A DNA stretch of 30,974 nucleotides from CAYXFD01 sp964464175. Its GTDB lineage: Bacteria > Cloacimonadota > Cloacimonadia > Cloacimonadales > JAJBBL01. This document shows, in pieces, positions 9,662-18,900 of this stretch. The position numbers and the translations under genes were made by a program. Under the pieces are notes generated by a model, which was not told the DNA's origin, made no database searches, and saw nothing but the letters and a program-made list of their open reading frames with translations. Numbering within the stretch: the stretch's first letter is position 1; every line of letters starts with the position of its first letter. The DNA is taken from the NCBI GenBank assembly GCA_964464175.1, contig CAYXFD010000030.1:1-30974 (forward strand). The letters are read 5' to 3'.

Positions 9662-9859
9662 ATGAAAGAAATGTGTAAGTTAATAAGAAACTACAAGGAT
9701 AGTTCAACTTCAAGTTCGGAATTATTGTATTCGATTCCGTTGTTTAATCAGTATAATGAAGAAATTATACTAGGAAAATTCCTCTCAAAATCAAACTATT
9801 TCAATAATTTGGAAGATACTAAGACATCTTTTATGGCCAACAATAGCACATTTTTTTAA
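9662..9859 (+). CDS. Possible small leader ORF, 65 residues
   Basis: An open frame lying wholly in the long leader between the operator-bearing promoter and the large secreted-protein gene. It begins with ATG about 10 bases after GAGG and ends 14 bases before the next ATG, with its stop next to that gene's AAGGAG site. The product is hydrophilic, rich in Ser, Asn, Lys and Tyr, with no signal peptide or recognised domain. It could be a translated leader or chance: this AT-rich leader is short enough for a random frame of this size. I do not recognise it. Confidence 0.25.
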   Translation: MKEMCKLIRNYKDSSTSSSELLYSIPLFNQYNEEIILGKFLSKSNYFNNLEDTKTSFMANNSTFF

Positions 9860-9873
9860 AAAAGGAGATAACT

Positions 9874-12800
9874 ATGAGCTTTAAAGAATTTAGAATTCTA
9901 TTCCTGATAATGATGTTAGGAACGATCATTCCAAACATGTGGGCACAATATTGTACAGGTGGACCGAATGCTACATCTGATACAAATGTTCTTAATGTGA
10001 CCTTATCCGGTGATACAACTACAATAGACTATACTTCAACAGGAGGAGTTACAGGCTTAGAAGACCTGACTCATCTTGTTGCAGATCTTATCCCTGGAGA
10101 ATCTTACAGTGTTTCCGTAACTTGGGGGACTCATGGAGGTAGTTATTCGAGTGCAGGTTCAATCTGGATTGATTGGGATATAAGCGAGTCTTTTGAAGAA
10201 TCGGAGTTAGTTGGTGATTGGTCAGGTACTCCTACTGTAACAGAATCTTACAATTTCACTGTTCCAATGACTGCAGAAATAGGTGACAGCAGAATGCGTG
10301 TTTCTATGCAAGAGGGAGGATGGCTGCCCTTAAATCCGTGTGCAACATTTGCATACGGTTCTATGATGGATTTTGGAATTTCAGTTGCACCCGGGGAAGC
10401 AGAATTTGATGATGATATGGCAGCTATATCCATCGAAGGATCAGTTTTTCCAACAATAAATGTACCCTCTGTCTATACTATAAGAGTAAGGAACATGGGT
10501 GATAACATCCAAGATAATTATACAGTAAAATTGATGCTCGAAGGGGGTATTTTACTTGATTCTGAGATTGTTAATATCAGTCTTGACTTTCTGGATGAAA
10601 CAGAAATTGAACTTGAATGGACGCCTACGAATGAAGGTTCGACGTATATTTATGGAGAAGTTGAACTTATCGGAGATGAGAATTTAGATAACAATACTAC
10701 CGATAATCTTGAGCTTTTGGTTTTGGGCGAATCATTGGCAGGAGTATATGAGATTGATCAGAGTGGTAATGGAGACTATATCTCATTTACCGAAGCCCTT
10801 GATTACATGTCTTTGGTTGGAATTAGCGCTCCTGTGACATTTGAAGTTGCCCCCGGAATCTATGATGAACAATTAGTTATTTCGGAAGTTTCCGGCACAT
10901 CAGAGGATAACATGATTACTTTCATTGGAGTTAACGATGAGAGGGAGTCATCAACTCTCAGATATTCACCTTCAATGAGTACAGAAAGGTATGTGGTTTT
11001 ACTTGATGGTGCTAAAAATGTTAGATTCGAAAACCTTACTATTGAGGCTACTGAAGGTGCTAACTATGGTTGGGTGTTTCTTATGAGAAATGGCAGTGAT
11101 AATATCGAACTCATCAATAATATGATCAATACCAATATGCCAATCACCTCTACAGTTCAGTCTTATGGGGCTATAATTGCATCAAACAGTTATACTTCAT
11201 ACACGGGACAAGGTAACAATGTGAATAATTTACTCATTGAGGACAATACCATACTGGGTGGACATTCCGGAATAAACATCTATGGAGCAAACTCATCTTA
11301 CTTAACAGATATACAAATACTTAACAACGATATTCTTGGGGCTTATAGTTGGGGAGTAAATCTTTGGTATGTATCCAATCCTATGGTTAAATATAATAAT
11401 GTATCTACCAGAACTGATGGTACAGTCGGAACAGGTGGTGGCGGCATAACAGTATATAATGCGGATGATGTTGTTGAGGTCAGTTACAATAGAATAACAA
11501 ATGTAGGATCTAATGGCCTGATGCTTGCTAATATTAACACGCCTCCTGGTGAACAGTCTTTGATAGCTAACAACTCGATTGGTGGAGGATTTCGGCGGAC
11601 TTCCACAGACTGTTATGGGATCAATATGGGTAATGTAACTAATGTTGGAATATACTACAACAGTATTAACATGGATGGCGATGCGGGAAGAGCTATCTAT
11701 TTGTCAGGATTCAGTGCTTCGGGTATATATCTCTTGAACAACTCTTTCGTATTTAGCGGATCGAGTGACGGGTATGCAGCATATATCTTATATCCAGCTA
11801 CAATATCAGTTATTGATTTCAATAACTACTTCGCAGGTGATAGTAATAATTTCGTATATTACGGTTCTGCAAAAGCTGATTTAGCACAACTGCAAGCAGT
11901 TGAAGTACCAGCAGGCAATGATGATAATTCTCTTTCAGGAAATCCATATTATAGAAGTACTTTTGATCTATATCCCTTTGATTCCCTTCTGTATGGAGAA
12001 GGAATATCTTATGCGATTTTTGATGATATAGATGGTACAGAAAGAGATCCTGATAATCCTTGTATTGGATGTTATGAGTTTGAATTACCTGATACTCCGA
12101 TCATTGCAGTATTCCCAGAAGAACATGATTATGGAAACGAACATATCTTCTTAGAATCAGTACCCCAAGAATTCATTATCCAGAATCAAGGTATAGGCTT
12201 ATTAACTATATCGAGTATTTCGCTCACCGGAGATGATAGCGATCAGTTTGAACTTGATGATAACAATATTTATGACATAGTATTAGAAGCTACCGAAACA
12301 GCGATTGTTGAAGTCACTTTTTCACCTACTACCGAAGGCTCAAAGAATGCCTCTCTGACTATTGTTGATGATTTAGGAAGGGCTGTCACTCATATACCAA
12401 TTACCGGCTATGCTGAAGATTACACAATATATACATATCCCTGGTTTGTAGGTTTTGAGGATCAAAATGTTGATGGATCAGCTGTTTATGGCTTTTTTCA
12501 AGAAGCTGAATCAGGAACATCTCAATGGTTTGCCAACAATAGTCAAACCACTTATAATAGGTCTCCCAAATCTGGTGATTGGAATGCAACCTTATACAGA
12601 AATAATACTCATTGGTTGTTCAAACCAATGGAATTGGAAGAGAATGTATCATACTACTTCAAAATGTATGCTCGTCAAGATGGTACTAATCAGCTAAATG
12701 CCAGTCTCACAGTAATGTATGGTGATGAACCTTCAGTAAGTGCCATGGATGAAGACATAATCACAGAGACCAATTTACTGAACGGAGATTATCAAGAAAT

Positions 12801-14547
12801 AAGTGGAGTGTTTTTCTCACAAGCTAGTGGATTATTTTACCTTGGGATCAGGGGATATATCGGCTTTGCATGGTATCTTAGTATTGATGATTTATCTTTA
12901 GAAAAGAGAGGTACACTTCAAGGTACAGTTGTAGATTCTGAGGTTAGTGAACCGGTTTCCGGAGTGCTCGTTGAAGTGGTAGGAACACCATATTCAGCAG
13001 TCACAGATTCATTCGGTTTTTATAGAATTCCTGGACTTGAAACAGGGAGTTATGATGTTTCAATTACAAAACTGGGATATTATGATCAAACAATTGAAAA
13101 CGTAGAGATAATACAACCACAGATAACAACTCAAAATTTTGAGATAATCAGTGAACCTACATATACAGTCTCGGGTTTTAACAATTCTAATGATTTACCT
13201 GAAGGATTATCCGGGGCAAATATCTATCTGAATGGAGTGATCAACTATCAATTGTTAGATGCACCGGCAGAATGGGCAATCGACAATGTACTCTACTACC
13301 AGCAGTATACTCTTATTATTGAATCAGAAGGATATGAGACGTATATTGAAGAAATCGGAGTAGGTGCAGCCGATCTTGATCTTGGTACGATAACCCTATT
13401 TGAGATTACCGAACCTGTTTATGTAGTTACTGCTGAAATGATAGACGACGATTCTCAGGTAGAATTGACCTGGCAAACTTTTCCTTCAGATTATTTCTTT
13501 GACTTTGAAGATGGTGATCAAGGATGGTCAACCGGAACTATCTCCGGAAACAATCAGTGGGAGTTAGGGTCACCGGCACAAACTAACATCAATTCAGCTC
13601 ATAGTGGTGATACTGCCTGGATGACTAAATTGAGCCAGAATTATGAAGCCAATGCCAATTGTTGGCTGGTATCCCCTGAATTGGATCTGAGTATCTATGA
13701 TGAAGTGGAGTTTTCAGTATGGTTAAACATCTACTGTCAAACCGCTTATGACGCAATGATCTTAGAATCTTCAGTCGATGGAGGTTCAACTTGGCAGAAA
13801 GTGGTTGGTGATGACGGTTTTTACAACAACAATCATTCTTTTGGTTCCGTATCCCCACCCAAATGGTCTGGATTTGTCGGGTCTTGGAATCAGTATACGA
13901 CCTCATTGCAAAGCTTATCCGGTGAGAGCAGTGTATATTTTCGTTTCCGCTTTGTTTCATCTGGTTGGTATGGGAATTCCCATGACGGAATTGCTATTGA
14001 TGATGTCTATATAGGTTCGCCGGAAAACAGATTGTTGAGACAGATTGCTGATAATCGAGCTTTTTTAGGATATAACGTATATCGCTTTATTGAAGGTCAG
14101 GAAGATGACATCAATTTATGGGAACAATTGAATACAACAACGGTTATAGACACTACATTTATTGACGAAGATTGGTTATCACTCGAATATGGAGAATCTT
14201 ATCAATGGGCAGTCAATTCGGTGTATGATGGCGGACTGCTTTCAGAACCTTCATTTTCAAATACATTGCTCTTCCTGCCAGAATTGTATCCTCCGGTTGT
14301 TTCGATTGAGATAATGGGAGGAGAGGTGATGCTAAACTGGGATTCTGTTCCGGGAGCAGTTTCCTACTTTATCTACTCATCAGAGAATCCTTACTCGGAA
14401 GAGTGGGATCTAATTGATCAGGTTGCAGAACCCAGTTTTTCCGAATCAGTTGACAATGTAAAGTTCTACAAGGTTTCTGCTTCATCGGATTCACTACCGG
14501 CTGTTCTCGGAGTCCCCCAAAACCTGGAAAACATACTACAAAAATAA
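9874..14547 (+). CDS. Large secreted multidomain protein (GEVED, CARDB, beta-helix, nested Fn3)
   Basis: A 1557-residue exported protein with signal peptide 1-25 (cleavage near MWAQ). Domains in order: GEVED-like (about 26-172, ending in GSMMDFGISV where the family has GEVEDY); CARDB-like Ig fold (185-280); right-handed beta-helix of the pectate-lyase fold (290-735, starting near GNGDYISFTEAL); ASPM/SPD-2/Hydin-like Ig fold (745-848); choice-of-anchor J/MAM-like domain (853-1010); two carboxypeptidase-regulatory-like folds (1012-1180); an Fn3 domain split by a second anchor-J domain (1208-1380), resuming at NRAFLGYNVYRF; and a last Fn3 (1470-1540). Such architecture suits a cell-surface or extracellular adhesin or carbohydrate-binding protein; no catalytic site was identified. 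Unlike its two relatives in this window it ends at LENILQK without a type IX sorting domain. AAGGAG lies 6 bases before the ATG. Confidence 0.85.
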   Translation: MSFKEFRILFLIMMLGTIIPNMWAQYCTGGPNATSDTNVLNVTLSGDTTTIDYTSTGGVTGLEDLTHLVADLIPGESYSVSVTWGTHGGSYSSAGSIWIDWDISESFEESELVGDWSGTPTVTESYNFTVPMTAEIGDSRMRVSMQEGGWLPLNPCATFAYGSMMDFGISVAPGEAEFDDDMAAISIEGSVFPTINVPSVYTIRVRNMGDNIQDNYTVKLMLEGGILLDSEIVNISLDFLDETEIELEWTPTNEGSTYIYGEVELIGDENLDNNTTDNLELLVLGESLAGVYEIDQSGNGDYISFTEALDYMSLVGISAPVTFEVAPGIYDEQLVISEVSGTSEDNMITFIGVNDERESSTLRYSPSMSTERYVVLLDGAKNVRFENLTIEATEGANYGWVFLMRNGSDNIELINNMINTNMPITSTVQSYGAIIASNSYTSYTGQGNNVNNLLIEDNTILGGHSGINIYGANSSYLTDIQILNNDILGAYSWGVNLWYVSNPMVKYNNVSTRTDGTVGTGGGGITVYNADDVVEVSYNRITNVGSNGLMLANINTPPGEQSLIANNSIGGGFRRTSTDCYGINMGNVTNVGIYYNSINMDGDAGRAIYLSGFSASGIYLLNNSFVFSGSSDGYAAYILYPATISVIDFNNYFAGDSNNFVYYGSAKADLAQLQAVEVPAGNDDNSLSGNPYYRSTFDLYPFDSLLYGEGISYAIFDDIDGTERDPDNPCIGCYEFELPDTPIIAVFPEEHDYGNEHIFLESVPQEFIIQNQGIGLLTISSISLTGDDSDQFELDDNNIYDIVLEATETAIVEVTFSPTTEGSKNASLTIVDDLGRAVTHIPITGYAEDYTIYTYPWFVGFEDQNVDGSAVYGFFQEAESGTSQWFANNSQTTYNRSPKSGDWNATLYRNNTHWLFKPMELEENVSYYFKMYARQDGTNQLNASLTVMYGDEPSVSAMDEDIITETNLLNGDYQEISGVFFSQASGLFYLGIRGYIGFAWYLSIDDLSLEKRGTLQGTVVDSEVSEPVSGVLVEVVGTPYSAVTDSFGFYRIPGLETGSYDVSITKLGYYDQTIENVEIIQPQITTQNFEIISEPTYTVSGFNNSNDLPEGLSGANIYLNGVINYQLLDAPAEWAIDNVLYYQQYTLIIESEGYETYIEEIGVGAADLDLGTITLFEITEPVYVVTAEMIDDDSQVELTWQTFPSDYFFDFEDGDQGWSTGTISGNNQWELGSPAQTNINSAHSGDTAWMTKLSQNYEANANCWLVSPELDLSIYDEVEFSVWLNIYCQTAYDAMILESSVDGGSTWQKVVGDDGFYNNNHSFGSVSPPKWSGFVGSWNQYTTSLQSLSGESSVYFRFRFVSSGWYGNSHDGIAIDDVYIGSPENRLLRQIADNRAFLGYNVYRFIEGQEDDINLWEQLNTTTVIDTTFIDEDWLSLEYGESYQWAVNSVYDGGLLSEPSFSNTLLFLPELYPPVVSIEIMGGEVMLNWDSVPGAVSYFIYSSENPYSEEWDLIDQVAEPSFSESVDNVKFYKVSASSDSLPAVLGVPQNLENILQK

Positions 14548-14574
14548 ACAAACATTAGGACAGAATATTTCCGT

Positions 14575-14602
14575 ATGCCCTCTCTCTTTTGAGAGAGGGC
14601 AT
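14575..14602 (+). terminator. Hairpin terminator after the 1557-residue protein gene
   Basis: A perfect 12-bp stem, ATGCCCTCTCTC / GAGAGAGGGCAT, closes a TTTT loop 28 bases after the stop codon. No uninterrupted T-run follows, so it may stabilise the 3' end, or attenuate read-through into the regulator gene, as well as terminate. Confidence 0.55.
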
Positions 14603-15096
14603 GACGGGAAAAATTAACATACCATTGATAGATTAACAGTTTGTACTGCTAACTCTGAGAGCTAATTCTTTCACCATCACAAGATAAGAGCTTCATTGTG
14701 TTCGGCAAATCTCTATCTAATGTATCCAATAAGTATTGTCTTAGTCCTTTTCTGATTGTCATGATAAACAGTCAGAGTAATTACTCGGAGTTTTTCGATA
14801 ATACCGCTAAATACAATCCTTGTCAGCCATAGTTCTGGGGTGACTAAGTCTCTATGGATTCCTTTTCTGACTGATGCTACCACTTTCCTAAAGTAGTTAT
14901 CACAGACACTATATCGATTAACCAATCACTTATGGTTTACTTCATTACGATATAGGTATTTTCAGATTTCATATCTATTTTTCACCCCATTTCATATCCA
15001 CCAGCAGTAAACTCATCAGACGTTGAAATCAATTAGCACTTGACATTTACCTTGTTGATGGTTTTTCTCTAATTACAAATCTAAGAGTAAAGGATT

Positions 15097-15102
15097 GGGA
15101 GA
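15097..15102 (+). promoter_or_regulatory. Ribosome binding site deciding the start of the plus-strand TrmB-like gene
   Basis: GGGAGA lies 7 bases before ATG (15110-15112). The frame opens at a TTG (15095) which overlaps this site. The paralogue at 23283 begins MEIDVSKLKELGLS, aligning with MELGIHELRDLGLS from the ATG. Confidence 0.75.
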
Positions 15103-15109
15103 AATTATT

Positions 15110-15901
15110 ATGGAATTAGGTATTCATGAACTTCGGGATTTAGGGCTTTCAGACTACGAATCAAGAGTCTATTATTGTCTGATCCAGAAAGAATCTCTAA
15201 CTGCTACAGAACTAGCAAAGATCACTAAAATACCGCGAACCAAGATATATTCAATTATCGAGAAATTAGAACGAAAAAATTTCTGTATACGTGTTCCTGG
15301 AAACGAAAAAACATATCGGGCAAATGATCCCAAAGATCCGATAACCAAGCAATTGAATGCTATGCAGCAGAAGCTATCTGCAATTACTGAAATAGCTGAT
15401 GTATTGTCAGATCATTATACTAAGAATCGTAAGAACAAGGACTTAATAGATTATGTCGAAGTAATTAAGGATTCAGATATGATATCAAAACGACTCTTTC
15501 AGATCGAAAATAGTACAAAAAGGATGATTAAAAGCCTGTTAAAACCACCATATCTCATGGATTTTGAACAGGTTCTTAAAGGAAGCATGAATCCTTTCGT
15601 TAAGGGAGTTAAGTATTCATATATATATGATACCGGAGATTTAGAAAATGCTCTTATGGTCAGATTGATGGAATGGTGTCAGAATTTCGGGGTAGAAGTG
15701 AGGGTATGCGATTCAATACCTATTAAAGCGATTATTTTTGATGACAAGATCGTTTCTATCAATCTCAAAGACAAAATCTCTACGAAGGATACTTATACTA
15801 CAATGCTAATACATCACGAAGATTTTGCAAATGCTTTTATAGAGATATTTCAGTTATATTATGATAAATCAGTCCCCTTTAGAGAAATGATCGAAAAATG
15901 A
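15110..15901 (+). CDS. TrmB-family transcriptional regulator (paralogue 2)
   Basis: A 263-residue DNA-binding protein. Residues 5-72 form the TrmB-type winged helix-turn-helix, with LTATELAKITKIPRTKIYSI (30-49) as the helix-turn-helix core; a helical linker (about 78-105) and a C-terminal effector domain (about 115-255) containing KAIIFDDK and MLIHHEDFANAFIEIF follow. In archaeal and some bacterial TrmB proteins the C-terminal domain senses sugars; the ligand here is unknown. It is a close paralogue of the product of 22423-23283, almost identical in the recognition helix, so both should bind the TTAACC-N3-GGTTAA sites at the two island promoters (inference). It follows the 1557-residue protein gene, separated by a hairpin, and no operator copy precedes it. 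It ends in a terminator shared with the converging gene. Confidence 0.85.
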   Translation: MELGIHELRDLGLSDYESRVYYCLIQKESLTATELAKITKIPRTKIYSIIEKLERKNFCIRVPGNEKTYRANDPKDPITKQLNAMQQKLSAITEIADVLSDHYTKNRKNKDLIDYVEVIKDSDMISKRLFQIENSTKRMIKSLLKPPYLMDFEQVLKGSMNPFVKGVKYSYIYDTGDLENALMVRLMEWCQNFGVEVRVCDSIPIKAIIFDDKIVSINLKDKISTKDTYTTMLIHHEDFANAFIEIFQLYYDKSVPFREMIEK

Positions 15902-15913
15902 AGCAGATAATCA

Positions 15914-15965
15914 GAAAAAGAAAAAGAGACAAGTAATAAGCTCTTGTCTCTCTTTTCTTTTTCTT
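15914..15965. terminator. Bidirectional rho-independent terminator
   Basis: The stem AGAGACAAG (15925-15933) / CTTGTCTCT (15943-15951) is flanked by a T-rich run on the right (TTTCTTTTTC) and an A-rich run on the left (GAAAAAGAAAAA), giving T-tracts in both directions. It lies between the convergent stops of the plus-strand regulator gene (15901) and the minus-strand 1424-residue protein gene (15986). Confidence 0.85.
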
Positions 15966-15985
15966 GAGGAGAGGATTACTTGAAA

Positions 15986-18900
15986 CTACTTGATGAGGAT
16001 CATTTTCTTCACAGCAGAATAATCTCCAGCCTTCAGGCGATAGAAGTATATTCCACTTCCTGCAATCTTGTTCTGATTAGTTTGACCATCCCAGATTACT
16101 GAATGATTCCCCGCTTCAATGAAGGAGTTAAGAAGAACTTTTACTCTTTGTCCTTTGATATTATAGATTTCCAAAAGGATATAACTATCTGCTTCCAGGC
16201 TAAAACTAATCTTAGTTTCAGGATTGAAAGGATTAGGATAATTATCCTTTAACTCGGTTATGAAGGGTGATGAAGACGAATTGTCTTCTGTTCTTGCTAT
16301 GGTAATCTCCTCTGTCTGAACAATTTCCGATTCGCCGGTAGTATATTGAGCTGAGATACCATATACATAAGTTCCATTAGAGACGTTAGCATCAGTATAC
16401 GTCAAGTCAAACAGATTCTCGATCAGGACTTGATCATTTCTAAGAATCTTGTAGCCGAGAAAGACTCTTGATTCTCTAAGTTTTTCTGAATCATTTTCAT
16501 TGGATATTAGCAGTTTATTCTCTTCTTCACGGGAATAACTGGTAAAACCTTGAATATTCCAGTTACTATCAAGTTCAGGATTAACATCAAGCAGAGTTAT
16601 CCATTGCCCGTTCCAAAACATCAGATTACCCTTTTCATCAATTACAGGGCCAGCATCGCATCCTGCCGGATATCCACCAGGAGTATCTATCTGGTAACCA
16701 AACCAAAGCTCATTTGCAGAATCAATGTAAACCGGGTTTGTTATTGATACTTCATTCCATTGTTGAGGGATAACGTTATTAACAGGTTGTGTATGCATAA
16801 GTGTACCAGAATTCAAGGGATCAGAACTACCCCCTGTCCAAATACCCAGGGTATAAGTAGCATCTCCTTCATATGGCCAGAAGCGGACTGAAGTGAGATA
16901 CAATCCATCTACCTGAAGATTGTTTAAATCTTCAGTAGTAAAGCGCACAGCTACCGTGAAAACTGCTGCTGTACCTGTACCAATTGCATCATGATTTTCT
17001 CCGGAATCCCAATGAATCCATTGTTCAATTCCTGAACCGGGTTCCAACCAGTTTAGCATAATATTATTACCGGAATCAATTTCATAAGTCAAATTTACTG
17101 GTGGGTCTAATGTTTCGACCAATTCAATACCATAGATAAAATTGTTTTCCACAATCTCAACATCAAAGGCTTGATATTGATCAAAATCATCTAAAACAGC
17201 GCGAATCATATAGGTACCACTTGTGACAGACGGGAAAACTACAACACCACTTGCAGGGGCTGTCATAGTATAAACATCATCAGGATTCATATTGTTATTG
17301 ATTAGAGTTACCTCTGCTCCTTCAACTGGATCTCCGGAATTAGTTGATAAGTTGACCGTAACTTCTATATTAAAGAATCTTTCTAAACTATTAGAAAAAG
17401 CGGGCGGAGACTCAATGTTGTTTGGATATACAGCAGTTAAAGCATATCTATAGAAACCGGGTGCTATTGTATTCCATGAAGTATCAGTATATGTTGTATC
17501 AGTTGGTGTTGTTATTGTTGTTACCAATGTCCATAAGTTTTCATTTTCTTGATCTTCAAGTAGAAAACGATAAACGTAATACCCCAAGATATCTCGAGAA
17601 TCTCGATAAAATAGTTTCTCCTGATTATAACTTCGAGTAATGACATTGGTAGATTCTATTGCAGCAGATAATACACTGGTTTCATTATTATAATGAAAGT
17701 CTGGCAAAGAGTTTCTGGTCTCGAAAAAACTTTGTGTTTGCTGTTTGAGTACTTCATTCTTACTCAACATGACGCTTCTGTTAACAGGCATTACACCTGC
17801 ATAAGCTTGAAGGCACCAGTTATAATCTAACTGTGGTGCCATATTAAGGAGAGTATCCCATGATCCTTGCCAGAAAATTAAATTGCCAAATCCATCGATT
17901 GCTGGACCGGGATCAACTCCAGCAGGTAGTCCTGAAGGAGTGTTTACCTCATATCCAAACCATATTTCTTGTTCTGCATCAATAAATACAGGATTTGTGA
18001 GTTCTATTTCGTTCCATTGATTCATGACAAGATCATTGGCTGGTTGACTGTGAATTAGGATGCCTTCATCAAAAGGATCACTACTACCTCCACGCCATAC
18101 TTTAAGAGTATAAGTTGCTTCTGCAACTCGCGGCCAGAATCTAAGGGTTGTTATATACATCTCTGCAATGTTTAAAACGGCTATGTCATTTACGGAGAAA
18201 CGTTGGGCGGTTGTAAATTGCGAAGGACCGTCTGCAGAGCCGATACCATTATTGTTAGGGTTGATTGCTGGTCCCCAATAAAACCATTGTTCATTCTCTA
18301 CTAATGATTCTGAGATACTCCATGATAAATCAACTTGGTTCTGATCATTGATTGCTGCTATTACACTTGTTGGAGGATATGGAATATCCTCGAGGACGAT
18401 GCTATCTAATTCAAGATCAGAGTCTCCTACAACAACAGTATCTGTGTAATCAAGATAACCTGGATAAGAAACAAGTATGGTGTATGTACTATTAGAGAAG
18501 ACCTCAGGAATAATGAATTGACCATCAGTAGTTGTTACGGTAGAATATTCCTGAAAACCCATTAGTTCAACCGACGCCCCAACTATTCCTTCGGGTTGAT
18601 TACTGCTGTCCATAACCTGTCCTGAGACGGTTATGAAAGGAAGAGGCAGGAGATCAAAGACTATTTGAGTATTCTCTCCCTCATTTATGGTTACAATCGT
18701 GTTACTCTCATAATAACCACCTTTATATGCATTGATATTATAAAGACCAATGGGTACATTTCCGAAAGAGAAAAATCCTTGTCCGTTAGATGTCTCTTCC
18801 CGGTCAAGTTCAGTGATTGTTATGGTTGCTCCCGAGATGGGTTCATCTGTCACCGCATTATAAACATTACCGGACAGAATCCCCATTTCACCCAGACTGA

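Larger units (their letters stand above)
9280..9873. other. 594-base divergent intergenic region
   Basis: Separates lysS (minus) from the 1557-residue secreted protein (plus). Its centre holds the palindrome-TTGACA-palindrome promoter annotated at 9523-9589. The remaining 9590-9873 is an unusually long leader of about 285 bases with one small open frame (9662-9859). Nothing else was recognised in 9300-9520. Confidence 0.7.
14548..15109. other. 562-base intergenic region before the plus-strand regulator gene
   Basis: Holds a strong 12-bp hairpin (14575-14602) after the secreted-protein gene. Towards the right is a TTGACA (15040-15045) without a convincing -10 at 17-18 bases, which may serve the regulator gene at 15110. 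A direct repeat ATTTCATATC occurs twice near 14967 and 14988. No copy of the TTAACC-N3-GGTTAA operator is present. A 70-codon reverse-strand frame (14713-14925) has no recognisable content. Confidence 0.5.

Noticed and set aside
14713..14925. 70-codon reverse-strand open frame in the gap before the plus-strand regulator
   Set aside because: No ribosome binding site, domain or signal peptide was recognised; it is a probable chance frame in AT-rich DNA.
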